Below are positions 27,187 to 38,339 of a stretch of DNA of 64,000 nt, piece by piece. The DNA lies in the NCBI RefSeq assembly GCF_024372725.1, contig NZ_VOUA01000001.1, positions 239,242-303,241 of the forward strand. The letters are read 5' to 3'. Each line of letters opens with the position of its first letter. The stretch's first letter is position 1. A model generated the notes under the pieces. That model saw only the letters and a program-made list of their open reading frames with translations, did not search any database and was not told the origin of the DNA. Made by a program: the position numbers and the translations under genes. The DNA comes from Methanosarcina sp. KYL-1 (GTDB lineage Archaea > Halobacteriota > Methanosarcinia > Methanosarcinales > Methanosarcinaceae).

Positions 27187-27447
27187 TTAATTCTTCAATT
27201 TACTGATTGTATCCGGTAATAGCTGATTGTGATCTAACCCTTATCCGATTGGGCTATCCCGCCTGATTGAAACACACAGGCTCCAAGCCATATGTCCGAT
27301 AAATTCGATAAGAGTTTCTGGTTAACCTGCAGCAGTACAGGGGTTGAATATACTTGATTATTGTATAAATCTTTAATCCAGAATTTTTCCTTCCGGACAC
27401 TCCCTGACCTCTGACGTTACCTGCTCCTTTTTGTTACCTGTTTCTAT

Positions 27448-28056
27448 TTACTTCAGAAGCCTCTCTTTTCTGGCAAGGGCATGGGACTGGATATGTTCCG
27501 GGAATAGTTCACGGATTTTTTCCTCTCCCTGCTTCTGCCGGATAAGTTCCCGAAGCTCTGTTTCATAATCCGCTTTCTGGGTACTTTCACTCGGCCCTTC
27601 TTCAATTACCAGATAGCGCTCGACAAGGATGTTCACGGCCTTCCTGCTGTACCCTTTAAGAGGGCAGATATACTGGGTCCCGAACCTGTCTTCAATGCTC
27701 CTTACCTGTGCTGTCGAAAGCACCGGGACCCTATCGTCCCTTCGGGTGCCGTCCGCAACAAATTTCACTTTCGGGTCCGAAGCAAGGGTTTCGACGGCTT
27801 TCTCATGGATATAATTGATTGCGTTTTTCGGGAAACCGTCGCTTACTATCATCTGGTATGCTTTTTCCAGAATGTTTCGTTCAAGGGAGAGTACCCGGTG
27901 GGAAAAGTGCAGTTCTCTTGCGGTTTTTGCTGCGACCTCTCCTGTGGGGAGCAGCCCGAAATTGCAGGTTACAAGTTCGATCTCAAAAAACGGTTCCAGC
28001 AAAAGCGCAGATAGCGAACTGTCCTTGCCTCCGCTAAAGAGGACCGAGGCTTTCAT
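27448..28056 (-). CDS. PP-loop ATP pyrophosphatase-family protein
   Basis: A 202-residue protein of the adenine nucleotide alpha-hydrolase fold. The PP-loop is LFSGGKDSSLSALLL (residues 6-20), followed by strand VTCNFGL and a VADGTRRDDRVPVLS segment (about 99-113) that resembles the GT(R)RDD region of tRNA-modifying or thiolation enzymes. Members adenylate a substrate; the target, possibly a tRNA or small molecule, is not known for this group. It starts six bases after the PDCD5-like gene's stop and is thus likely the last gene of an rps19e-pdcd5-PP-loop operon. Confidence 0.82.
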   Translation of the reverse strand: MKASVLFSGGKDSSLSALLLEPFFEIELVTCNFGLLPTGEVAAKTARELHFSHRVLSLERNILEKAYQMIVSDGFPKNAINYIHEKAVETLASDPKVKFVADGTRRDDRVPVLSTAQVRSIEDRFGTQYICPLKGYSRKAVNILVERYLVIEEGPSESTQKADYETELRELIRQKQGEEKIRELFPEHIQSHALARKERLLK

Positions 28057-28061
28057 TTTGC

Positions 28062-28421
28062 TTAGACCCGAGTAATGGACGTCTTGCGCTTTTTCGGCTG
28101 CATCCGCATGAGGAGCGTTTTCAGCTGTTCATCATCGATTTGAGACTGGAGCCTACCGCTCTGTGCAAGGGATATCAGTTGCATTTCAAGCTGTTCCCCC
28201 AGGGCTGCCCTTGACATCTTAAGGGTTGTCAGGCGTTCCCTGGCTTCAGGGGTCAGGATTTGCCTCAGGATGGCTTGCTTTTGTGCCTCCATTTCAGCTT
28301 TGGCCTGTTCCTGCTGGTAAGCCGCCTGCACATCCGACTGTTGGTGCTGCACCTGCTGCTTCTGGAGTTCTGCAAGCCGTCTCTTTCGGAGCTCTTCTAA
28401 TTCATCATCCATTGTAGACAT
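28062..28421 (-). CDS. DNA-binding protein of the PDCD5/TFAR19 family
   Basis: A 119-residue protein with a Gln-rich N-terminal helix (about 15-45) and the three-helix PDCD5 core [15 protein letters not shown] (about 60-74) through the [17 protein letters not shown] end. Archaeal members, such as MTH1615, are DNA-binding proteins of uncertain purpose, and human PDCD5 contacts the CCT chaperonin. ATG at 28421 (MSTMDD) has GGTG six bases upstream. Located just downstream of rps19e, as in many archaea. Confidence 0.92.
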   Translation of the reverse strand: MSTMDDELEELRKRRLAELQKQQVQHQQSDVQAAYQQEQAKAEMEAQKQAILRQILTPEARERLTTLKMSRAALGEQLEMQLISLAQSGRLQSQIDDEQLKTLLMRMQPKKRKTSITRV

Positions 28422-28526
28422 GGTAATCACCGAAAAAAACCGGTTTCTTGGAACAATCCGGATTGGGTTAATTTGTATAAGAAAGGGTCCTGAATCTCTC
28501 CGGTCCCTTTCGGAAGGAATTACTTT

Positions 28527-28976
28527 TTAGTACTTTGCAAGTCCCGGGATCTTTTCAATCAGTTCCTGCTTAAGCTCGTAAGCGGCGTTGTCGAGCATGG
28601 AGCGCCCCTGGGGGGACACTGTGCGCCCGTCCTTTACCTTCTGCAGGAAACCTGCAGCTTCGAGCTGCTGTACGGCCTTCCGGGCAATCGAGCCGCTGCC
28701 CTTTGCCTTGTGGTAGGGGCTTGAGCCGTTGTCTTTCTTCCCGCCATATACAGATCTAAGCCTTTCAATTCCGATAGGCCCGTCAGCATATATTTTCCTC
28801 AGAACTGCTGCGCACCTGATGTACCACCAGTCGTCTGCAGTAGGGGGAAGTTCCTTGTGGACTCCGGTTTTCACGTTCTCTGCCCATTCAGGGGGAACTA
28901 CCTTATCATTTTCTTTCAGCATGCCTGCAACCTTTTCGATCAGTTCCAGTGCAGGGACGTCATATACGGTTGTCAT
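28527..28976 (-). CDS. rps19e: Small ribosomal subunit protein eS19
   Basis: A 149-residue protein of normal eS19 length. It begins [19 protein letters not shown] and carries [15 protein letters not shown] (about 48-62) and the [19 protein letters not shown] segment, all family signatures. The fold is a winged-helix-like helical protein at the head of the 30S subunit. First gene of the rps19e-PDCD5-PP-loop group on the minus strand, downstream of purA by about 290 bases. Confidence 0.95.
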   Translation of the reverse strand: MTTVYDVPALELIEKVAGMLKENDKVVPPEWAENVKTGVHKELPPTADDWWYIRCAAVLRKIYADGPIGIERLRSVYGGKKDNGSSPYHKAKGSGSIARKAVQQLEAAGFLQKVKDGRTVSPQGRSMLDNAAYELKQELIEKIPGLAKY

Positions 28977-29269
28977 ACTCTTCTCCTTTTAAATTACTTT
29001 TATTTTTGCTGGGCCGGGAAATTGCCGATTTTTCCCGAATCCGGAAAGGATGTAACTCTTTTCTCCCGAAATGAGGTAACTCTATACTCTTTTGGGAGTT
29101 CAAATTGCTGGCATGTATCGCTGGACTCTATGGACTCTTAGAATTTGGGCCTTCAGGCCCGATAATGCCGGTTAATATGATCTAGTCTAAACTGGAAATG
29201 AGGTTGATAAACTTATTGGTTATTATATACTCTTTTCGGTAAGAGTATCGAACCGGTTTACTAATGGCG

Positions 29270-31252
<1,983 letters not shown>

Positions 31253-31609
31253 TCAGGATAGTGTGCCTCTGAACATGATCAGGGCAAGGAACATAAGAAA
31301 AATTGCAAGGATTGCTGCAGTCTTTGCACTATCCCCGTCGCTTCCGAATATGATGGGGATGGGTCCGAGCATTATAACTCCCCCTCCTTTGATCCTTGAT
31401 TCGGATTTTCTTTCCGGGGAGTTTCCATCTCGGGTTCTTTCAAAATCAGATGTCCTTTTAGAATAACTTTCTTTTTCGAATGGGTCCCTTCGTTTGCTTT
31501 TTTCCCATTCGGTGTTCGGGCGGGTTCCGAGAACCGTGCCTAACATGAGGATCAAAAACCCGATGAATATGATGAGGATTCCGATTAAAACAAGAACGTT
31601 TCCGATCAT
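31253..31609 (-). CDS. DUF131 (TIGR00304-like) membrane protein, distal copy
   Basis: A 118-residue protein with an N-terminal hydrophobic helix (about 3-28), a highly charged Arg/Lys/Ser-rich loop (about 34-72), and a C-terminal pair of segments: GGGVIMLGPIPIIFGSD, the family's signature, and a final helix (about 95-115). DUF131 proteins are small archaeal membrane proteins of unknown function. Its ATG overlaps the stop of the next DUF131 gene upstream in an ATGA arrangement, so the two are translationally coupled and probably form a hetero-oligomer. Confidence 0.8.
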   Translation of the reverse strand: MIGNVLVLIGILIIFIGFLILMLGTVLGTRPNTEWEKSKRRDPFEKESYSKRTSDFERTRDGNSPERKSESRIKGGGVIMLGPIPIIFGSDGDSAKTAAILAIFLMFLALIMFRGTLS

Positions 31610-31911
31610 CTTTTAGTTTTCCATAAGAATAGATAGAGAATCATTATTAGTAACCCGAGTCCTAACATATTTGTCGTTATTTCAGGCGATGAACCAAAGG
31701 CAATCGGTATAGGCCCGAGCATTATAAGCCCGCCCATCTGGCTGCTTCCAGGATGCTGTAATATTGTGAGGACTATACCTAATGCTACTACCATAAATCC
31801 AATAAATGTGACTGTTGCGCCTACTTTTAGAAAATCTTCCGAGGTTCGCATGTGAAGTGATATTGTGCTTTTATTATTAAATGTATCCTTTGAATTTTTT
31901 AGGGCTGTCAT
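31606..31911 (-). CDS. DUF131 (TIGR00304-like) membrane protein, proximal copy
   Basis: About 101 residues from the ATG at 31911. It has a hydrophobic helix (about 32-52), the signature GGLIMLGPIPIAFGSS (about 60-75) and a final helix (about 80-96). An upstream ATG at 31977 would put the TATA-like TTTATAAT (around 31946-31953) inside the coding region, while AAGGAG lies just before 31911. A later ATG at 31851 (MRTSED) is also possible. It overlaps the following paralogue by four bases. Confidence 0.75.
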   Translation of the reverse strand: MTALKNSKDTFNNKSTISLHMRTSEDFLKVGATVTFIGFMVVALGIVLTILQHPGSSQMGGLIMLGPIPIAFGSSPEITTNMLGLGLLIMILYLFLWKTKR

Positions 31912-32697
31912 CGACTCCTTCTTTTTTTTTATTCTAATCGGTAAATTATAAATAAAGTTCATATATATTAAATGCAAAGCAAAACAAATTCCGCTTTGTT
32001 TTTAAAGGGGTTCTCCAGGTTACCTCTTTCCGGCCAATGCCTGCCCGTTTTTCCGAGGGTAATTATTATATATCTCTTTTCCATTCGGGCGGGAGCTATT
32101 AATACAGGTTTTCTTTGAGGGCTCAGGAGCCGGAAATCCGGGAATGCCATTTCGAATAAAATAGCAAAATTCCTGGTTTTATAATATGGAAAGAATCGAT
32201 ATTTATTAATTGTATACCTTACCATAATTGTACGCCTTAAGATGAATTAAGTGTAAGCGCGATTAAGTGTAAGTGCGGAAGTGGGCTGCAGTTGCCACAG
32301 GAACTTATATATATCCTTTTTATAATTATGGTGGTATATATTTCCGGTATGTTTATATTAAGCTGGCAGTATGAGAAAGCCTTTTCAATGTGTATCCTGA
32401 CTCTCTGGTGTCTGAAAACAAATCTGATGCATGCGTTGAGTTACGAACCGTATGTTTCCTTCAAGCTTCCATTTTCAAAGGCTTTGTGCCTTTGAGTTTC
32501 GGCAACTGCCTGGCCGGAATCTATAATCAGGAACTCATCATCGAACAGACACTCATGATCGTCAAATCGTTAAATCAATCGGTAAATTCTTTGCTAAATA
32601 ACTGAAAGCCGGTTACTTAATCAACAGTAAACCGGTCACCATCTTGACACTAAACCTATCACCAAATCAGTCTAATTAGATAAAACAGGTGTTTTCA
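31912..32697. other. Intergenic region between divergent DUF131 and PAN genes
   Basis: About 790 bases with no convincing gene. It holds the TATA-like box of the DUF131 pair, a short direct repeat (GATTAAGTGTAAG-type) near 32240-32275, and the leader of the PAN gene. The open frames here have no recognisable protein character. Confidence 0.55.
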
Positions 32698-33939
32698 ATG
32701 TCAGAAGACAGTGTTCTAAGGTCTTCCCTGGAAGATATTAAAACCAGGGTAGAAACTCAACTTGAGTGTGGGGAGATTGAAGCTGAAGATGTGAAATCTC
32801 TCTTAACCGAAATCGAAATCTTGAAAGTCCAGAATGAAAACATGAAAGCAAGGCTACTTGAAGCCAGCGTCGCCACTGGCAGGCACCTTCAGGAGATTAA
32901 CAAGTTAAAAGCCCACCTGGAGCAGCTTACCGAGCCTCCTCTCTTCATAGCCACCATTCTTGAGGTAAACGGGGATATTGCCCTCATAAGGCAGCACGGC
33001 AACAATCAGGAAGTCCTGACCCAGATCCCTGAGGAGTGCCGTGGAAAGATAGAGCCCGGAATGCGGGTTGCGGTAAATGGTGCCTACTCTATCATCTCTA
33101 TCGTCAGCCGGGCTGCCGATGTCAGGGCCCAGGTAATGGAACTTATCAATTCTCCGGGCATTGACTACAGCATGATCGGCGGGATAGATGACGTGCTCCA
33201 GGAAGTCCGGGAAAGTGTGGAACTCCCGCTTACCGAGCCTGAACTCTTCGAGGACCTGGGAATCGAACCCCCCTCCGGGGTCCTGCTCCACGGAGCTCCA
33301 GGTACTGGAAAAACTTTGATTGCAAAGGCGATCGCTTCCCAGGCCAAGGCAACCTTCATCAGGATGTCCGGCTCAGACCTGGTCCAGAAGTTCGTCGGGG
33401 AAGGCTCAAGGCTCGTAAAGGACATTTTCCAGCTTGCCCGGGACAAGTCCCCAAGCATCCTCTTCATTGATGAAATCGATGCTGTGGGTAGCATGAGGAC
33501 CTATGACGGGACAAGCGGTTCGGCTGAGGTAAACAGGACGATGCTCCAGCTCCTTGCCGAGATGGACGGTTTTGACTCCAAGGGCAACGTGAAGTTGATT
33601 GCCGCCACCAACAGGATCGACCTCCTTGACCCTGCCCTCCTCCGCCCTGGCAGGTTTGACAGGTCAATCGAAGTCCCTCTCCCGGATGAGCGGGGAAGGG
33701 TCGAGATCCTGAAGATCCACACCCGCAAGATGAAACTGGCCGATGACGTGGATTTCGAAAAGCTCGCAAAAGTTACCACTGGCATGAGCGGGGCAGATCT
33801 CAGCGTCATTGTCAAGGAAGCCGGGATTTTCGTTCTGCGCAGGCGTGGCAAGCAGATCACAATGCCGGACTTTTTGAAGGCCTACGAAAAGGTTGTCAAC
33901 ACCGAAGAGCCCTCAATCCCGCAGGCCATGTTCGTGTGA
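32698..33939 (+). CDS. pan: Proteasome-activating nucleotidase PAN
   Basis: A 413-residue AAA+ ATPase that unfolds substrates for the 20S proteasome. Order: N-terminal coiled coil (about 15-80), OB ring (about 85-150), AAA domain with Walker A GAPGTGKT (199-206), Walker B ILFIDEID (about 256-263), sensor AATNR and arginine fingers in LLRPGRFDRSIEVPLP. The C-terminus reads MFV, a variant of the HbYX docking motif with Phe in the Tyr place. ATG at 32698 is chosen because GGTG is properly spaced; ATG at 32689 is too close to it. Confidence 0.94.
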   Translation: MSEDSVLRSSLEDIKTRVETQLECGEIEAEDVKSLLTEIEILKVQNENMKARLLEASVATGRHLQEINKLKAHLEQLTEPPLFIATILEVNGDIALIRQHGNNQEVLTQIPEECRGKIEPGMRVAVNGAYSIISIVSRAADVRAQVMELINSPGIDYSMIGGIDDVLQEVRESVELPLTEPELFEDLGIEPPSGVLLHGAPGTGKTLIAKAIASQAKATFIRMSGSDLVQKFVGEGSRLVKDIFQLARDKSPSILFIDEIDAVGSMRTYDGTSGSAEVNRTMLQLLAEMDGFDSKGNVKLIAATNRIDLLDPALLRPGRFDRSIEVPLPDERGRVEILKIHTRKMKLADDVDFEKLAKVTTGMSGADLSVIVKEAGIFVLRRRGKQITMPDFLKAYEKVVNTEEPSIPQAMFV

Positions 33940-34167
33940 CCGGCTTTTCTGAATGCTGATTTTCAGAAAGCTGAATCAGACTGCGGCTCTGGCTGGAAGT
34001 AAAAAGAAAATTTATTCGTTCAGTTGTGCGCCGGGTAAGGACGCTGTCCACTCCCGGCCCTTCTTCCACCAGTTATTTCATTATTTTACACTTTCAGTCG
34101 AAAGGTTTATATTTTATAAATCACTTGAAGATATGCTGCCTGAGCAGCAAAGAATAAGTGACAGCGT

Positions 34168-34241
34168 GCTCCGATAGTGTAGCTCGGCCAATCATTCAGG
34201 ACTCTCACTCCTGCGACTGGGGTTCAAATCCCCATCGGAGC
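34168..34241 (+). tRNA. tRNA-Glu (anticodon CTC)
   Basis: The acceptor stem GCTCCGA 34168-34174 pairs with TCGGAGC 34235-34241. The anticodon stem CAGGA/TCCTG encloses the loop CTCTCAC with anticodon CTC (34202-34206 region), and the T arm has GGTTCAAATCC. CCA is not encoded; the discriminator is A at 34242. No intron is visible. Confidence 0.95.
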
Positions 34242-34340
34242 ACTTAACTTTTTTACACTAATTTTTCACATCGATTTTTGCATTAATTTATGATTTTGCA
34301 CTGGGTTCACTTTCTAATATGCTTCGCTTAAAAGTGTATC

Positions 34341-34703
34341 TTATGCCTTTTTTCTCATGATATAAATGCCTTCTATCCTGGCATCCGGCTTTTTATAACT
34401 GTACCATTCCCTGTGTTTCCTGTCCCAGCGCATCCCGGCTTTTTTAAGCAGATCTTTTACAGGATATGTGTCCCCTTTTGCAATCCATTTATAATCCTCT
34501 TTCGCCGTTTCCTGTATTGTGGGTGCTGTTTTTCTATTTTTGTGAGTTTCCTGTTCACTTGTTTTACTCACATCTTCTGACTTCGGAACCGATGGAAAGC
34601 TGACGTGCTGTTTAGTTATCGGGTCTGCAATTACTCCGGACAGGTTTTCCTCTGACCTTCTAGTTCTTATATGATCATCTACATCAAAACCGCCGTCTGA
34701 CAA
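34341..34703 (-). CDS. Hypothetical protein with DUF5710-like C-terminus
   Basis: A 120-residue polar protein. The first 65 residues are low in hydrophobic residues and likely disordered. The last 50 (YPVKDLLKKAGMRWDRKHREWYS) resemble the short repeat in DUF5710-like modules (K..LK..GarWd...k.Wy), found in proteins tied to plasmids and DNA metabolism. The start is a TTG at 34703 preceded by GGGGGAAG. It is on the minus strand, divergent from the ADP-ribosylglycohydrolase. No function is assigned. Confidence 0.55.
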   Translation of the reverse strand: MSDGGFDVDDHIRTRRSEENLSGVIADPITKQHVSFPSVPKSEDVSKTSEQETHKNRKTAPTIQETAKEDYKWIAKGDTYPVKDLLKKAGMRWDRKHREWYSYKKPDARIEGIYIMRKKA

Positions 34704-34853
34704 TGAAATCTTCCCCCTTTTACATCTTATATTCTTTTATCGATGTACCCATCTTCTCTATTTTCATTTCAATGCATATCCTGTTTATGTTCCCGGGGTG
34801 AAAGTATTAATCTAAAAGCGATTAATTGCAGGAAAACAAAATAACTGGTAAAT

Positions 34854-35819
34854 ATGGACTCAAGACCTATCGATATCGAAAATAAACTCCGGGGTTACCT
34901 CTTCGGCAGCGCCTGTGCAGATGCCCTCGGGCGCCCTGTGGAGCACCTTTCCCTTGAGCAGATTAAAGAAAAGTACGGGGATAGGGGTATTCTTGAGCTC
35001 TCCCCAAATTCCCCCTGGACTGACGATACCCAGCTCATGCTTGTCCTTTCCCGGGGACTGCTGCGGGGGGCGGAACTTGAACTTTCCGAGCTTATGGATA
35101 AGATTGCAGAGGAACTTGTCCTGTGGCTGGATGAGCCAGACCTTGGGGCCGGTGCAACCTCAAAAGGTGCTGCACTTCGCCTCAAGGCCGGGACCGATAG
35201 GGGTGAGTCCGGTATTGAGTCTAAAACCTGCGGCAGCCTCATGCGCGTGGGAATTCTGGGCTTCATCTACCGGAATGATTCGGAGAGGCTTGTCAGGGCA
35301 GCTTCTTTCTCAGGGAAAATGACCCACTCCCACCCCACCGCAGATGCGGCATCCATTGCAGGTGCATATGCCGTAAAACTCGCCCTTGACGGTGTTGAAC
35401 CCGTAGACATGTTCGGGTCTCTCCTTCAAGTCACGGAAGGGATTTCGGAAGAGTTCACGGAAGCTCTTAATTGTTCTTATGAACTGGCTTATGGGGGCCT
35501 GGATGATGAAGGGGCTCTGAGGAAAATTGGTCAGGGCTGGTATGCGGATGAGACCTTTGCAATGGCATACTTCTGCATGCTGCGCTATCCCGATGACTAC
35601 AAAAAGGCGGTCCAAACTGCCGTGAACATTACCGGGGACTCGGATTCCGTGGCCAGTGTTGCCGGAGGCATCCTCGGTGCCCTGCTGGGAATTGACGCGG
35701 TGCCTATTGTCTGGGTCGAAGCCCTCAAATGGAAAGGGGAGCTCGAAGCAATGGTCGGGCCGCTGCTGGGGAAGTATCTTGAGGTCTCCTCAGGAGGTTC
35801 CGGAATCCCGGGACCTTAA
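34854..35819 (+). CDS. ADP-ribosylglycohydrolase family protein
   Basis: A 321-residue all-alpha hydrolase of the DraG/ARH family. Metal-binding motifs are intact: GSACADALGRPVEH near the N-terminus, WTDDTQL with Thr56-Asp57-Asp58 and the distal TGDSDSVASVAGGILGA (about 262-278), which supply the two-magnesium site. The enzyme should remove ADP-ribose from proteins, nucleic acids or small molecules; the target is unknown. The ATG at 34854 has no strong Shine-Dalgarno and a long AT-rich leader. Next to it, the DUF123 gene is about 145 bases downstream. Confidence 0.9.
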   Translation: MDSRPIDIENKLRGYLFGSACADALGRPVEHLSLEQIKEKYGDRGILELSPNSPWTDDTQLMLVLSRGLLRGAELELSELMDKIAEELVLWLDEPDLGAGATSKGAALRLKAGTDRGESGIESKTCGSLMRVGILGFIYRNDSERLVRAASFSGKMTHSHPTADAASIAGAYAVKLALDGVEPVDMFGSLLQVTEGISEEFTEALNCSYELAYGGLDDEGALRKIGQGWYADETFAMAYFCMLRYPDDYKKAVQTAVNITGDSDSVASVAGGILGALLGIDAVPIVWVEALKWKGELEAMVGPLLGKYLEVSSGGSGIPGP

Positions 35820-35963
35820 GCCCCTCATGGGCCTTAAGCCTCTTCAAGGGCTTTAAATCCCGTTACCGCACTCTTCAGAATTCCGTACTCTTCAGAAGTA
35901 AGTACATACATCTTTGAAGATGTGCATCTTAAAGGCTTGAAAACTTTAAAATGGGGCCATGAA

Positions 35964-36401
35964 ATGGATTTTTCGGAAAAGGGTGTCTACTGCCTTATCT
36001 TTGAAAACCGGGGGTGTACGCTTACGGTAGGACAGAAGGGCGAGTTTTCCTTTCGGGAAGGATTTCACATCTATGTTGGCTCGGCTCTCGGGCCCGGCGG
36101 CCTGAAGCGCGTCCTGAGGCACATCGCCCTTTCCCGGGACCGGGACAGGAACCCCCGGTGGCATGTGGACTATCTGCACCTTGGCCCTGCATTCAACCTG
36201 GTTTCGGCAGTTTGTGCCCCTGCCTCCGACCGTCTTGAGTGCATACTTGCCTGCAGGATAGGGGGAGATTCCGTGCCGGGTTTCGGGTGCACGGACTGTA
36301 AGTGCGGGTCTCATCTTTTTTACAGGCCTGATAACCCGCTTCCTGAGTTGGTGAGGGCTTTTGAGGACCTCGGGCTTTCAGCCTTTGTCTTTAAAATTTG
36401 A
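35964..36401 (+). CDS. DUF123 (GIY-YIG-like) protein
   Basis: A 145-residue protein matching the DUF123 archaeal family, often a stand-alone relative of GIY-YIG nucleases and sometimes fused to endonuclease III. Features are KGVYCLIFEN (about 5-14, GxY), the YVGSALGPGGLKRVLRH (YVG, about 37-53) block that completes the GIY-YIG-like core, RWHVDYLH and the FGCTDCKCGSHLFY cysteine cluster near 112-125. ATG at 35964 is chosen since the upstream extension is unlike the family. Nuclease activity is not proven. Confidence 0.82.
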   Translation: MDFSEKGVYCLIFENRGCTLTVGQKGEFSFREGFHIYVGSALGPGGLKRVLRHIALSRDRDRNPRWHVDYLHLGPAFNLVSAVCAPASDRLECILACRIGGDSVPGFGCTDCKCGSHLFYRPDNPLPELVRAFEDLGLSAFVFKI

Positions 36402-36568
36402 ATTGGCCGGTTTTATTTTTTGATTATCTCATTTTTCTTTTTATTTTTACTCTATCTATTTTTATTTCCCCTTTCCAATATAATACAGGAAAGCTTAAGG
36501 GAAGGCAGGATTCTATTTGAATTATTGAAAGGAAGAGGACCGAGTGTTATTTGACCAGGTGGGCTCTC

Positions 36569-38101
36569 ATGGAACAGTTCTCGTTTATCGCCTGCATGCC
36601 GGACAGGCCCGGCGCCCTTCACAGGGCTGTCGAGATTATCACGCGGCACGAAGGGAATATTACCAGGATCCAGTATGACCGGAGGATTGACCGGAATACC
36701 GTATTTTTTGAAGTGAAATGTGTTCCCGGGGCCTATGGAGAAATCATGGAGGAGCTGGAAAAAATCGGCTACCTCCAGACTTCCCTGCAGCCGGTAGCTT
36801 TCCTGAAGTTCCATATCTACCTTCCGAACAGGCCGGGTGCTTTGTTTAAGTTTCTGGACCACCTTACCTCTGCAGGGCCGAATATCACCTTCCTGGACTT
36901 CGATGACCGGGGGCAGCACCCGGAAAGGCTGGTTGTAAGCCTGAACATTGAAAACACGGAGCTTATCGACACCCTCCTGAATGTGCTCAAATCCCGGTAC
37001 AGGCTCGAGATCGTGGAATACGATACAACCGGGGAAAAGCTTGACGATACGGTGTTTTACCTGCGCTTTGCCCAGAAACTGAGGACATTTATCGGGGATG
37101 CCGAAGACGTTTTTCTTATGCGGTTCCTGCAGGACATTAACCACATTGCCCAGGAACTTTCAAACCTGGGGAAGGATCCAAAAGAGGTCTTCGAAAGTAT
37201 CCTGAAGGTCGGGGAGACCCTGAACCGGACTTCAGGGGAAGGCTTTTATGCTGATGTCCAGAGGGTCACGATACGGGATGGTCTCGAACTGTTTTGCTTC
37301 CAGCTTCCCTGCGGGGGCAACATCTATCTCTTTGACACTCCGGGCGAGAGGGTAATGATCGATGCCGGATACGGGATCTACTTCCAGGATGTTGTGAACC
37401 TGCTCCAGTACTACGGGCTCGGCGACCTTACACGGCTTAAGAGAATCTACATCACCCACGCGGATGCCGACCACTGTGGGGCTGCAGGTTATTTCCCTGC
37501 CCCTTCTTTCCTCAATAGGGAAACTTTGAAGGTCGCAAGGGAAACAAGCAGGGCTTATGGTTCGACTCATCAGGAATGCATCCTTGAAGAAGTTTATACA
37601 AAGATGATTAACCTTTTTTCTAGGTTTAATCCCCCTGAAAACTTCGAACTCTTCCCTGATTTGCCGGCTTCAGGCGAAGGAATCGAGATGCGGGGTGCTT
37701 TCCCTGTAATTGCCCGTTTCTCTGTAGGCGGCCTGGAATTTGAAGCCCTGCAGGGGCTTGGAGGGCACATGCACGGGGAAGTCCTCTATCTCTGCCCGGA
37801 AGAGGGGCTGCTCTTTCCCGAAGATACTCTTATCAACTTCCGGAGCCTCAGCCCGGAGCGGACCGAGTACAACGTCCTTGCGGACTATTTGATGACTTCC
37901 GTGAATGTGGACAGCAAGCTTGCCCGGGAAGAGCGAAATGCCCTCATATCCCTTATCTCCGAACTTAATGAGGCTCTTGCCGGAAAGGAACAGAAGTGCG
38001 TGGTCTGCTGCGGGCACGGCGCGATTTCCGTCCTTGAGAATGGAAAATTTATTGAATTCGGAAGTTCCGAGAGGTATGTGGCAGGAAAGTGTATAAAGTG
38101 A
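36569..38101 (+). CDS. ACT-ACT-metallo-beta-lactamase fusion protein
   Basis: A 510-residue protein. Two ACT domains lie at the N-terminus (about 3-75, starting FSFIACMPDRPGALHRA; and about 78-150, FHIYLPNRPGALFKF), each a small-molecule sensing fold. A linker (about 150-220) is followed by a metallo-beta-lactamase domain (about 235-500). The metal motif reads THADADHC (H297, D299, D301, H302), an HxDxDH version of HxHxDH. A later GGHMHGEVLYLCPEE block supplies a further histidine. ACT suggests allosteric control by an amino acid or other ligand; the hydrolase substrate is unknown. ATG at 36569 has AGGTG seven bases upstream. Confidence 0.82.
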   Translation: MEQFSFIACMPDRPGALHRAVEIITRHEGNITRIQYDRRIDRNTVFFEVKCVPGAYGEIMEELEKIGYLQTSLQPVAFLKFHIYLPNRPGALFKFLDHLTSAGPNITFLDFDDRGQHPERLVVSLNIENTELIDTLLNVLKSRYRLEIVEYDTTGEKLDDTVFYLRFAQKLRTFIGDAEDVFLMRFLQDINHIAQELSNLGKDPKEVFESILKVGETLNRTSGEGFYADVQRVTIRDGLELFCFQLPCGGNIYLFDTPGERVMIDAGYGIYFQDVVNLLQYYGLGDLTRLKRIYITHADADHCGAAGYFPAPSFLNRETLKVARETSRAYGSTHQECILEEVYTKMINLFSRFNPPENFELFPDLPASGEGIEMRGAFPVIARFSVGGLEFEALQGLGGHMHGEVLYLCPEEGLLFPEDTLINFRSLSPERTEYNVLADYLMTSVNVDSKLAREERNALISLISELNEALAGKEQKCVVCCGHGAISVLENGKFIEFGSSERYVAGKCIK

Positions 38102-38339
38102 GTTCAGGGGGAAATATGGCAGTTCAGGAAATATGTGGCAGAAAGCTGTAGAAAGTGAAATAAGAGGGGAGTGAGTAATTAAGAGAACAGCAGTAATAAT
38201 CAGAAATGGTTTAAAAACAGGGTGCCGAAAGTGGTTTAAAAACAGGGAATCGGAAATAGTTAAACTACATGGAAATGGGGAATAAATTCTTTTTCCGGCC
38301 TGAATATGGTGTAAAAATAAAAAAGGAGTTTTTCTGTTC

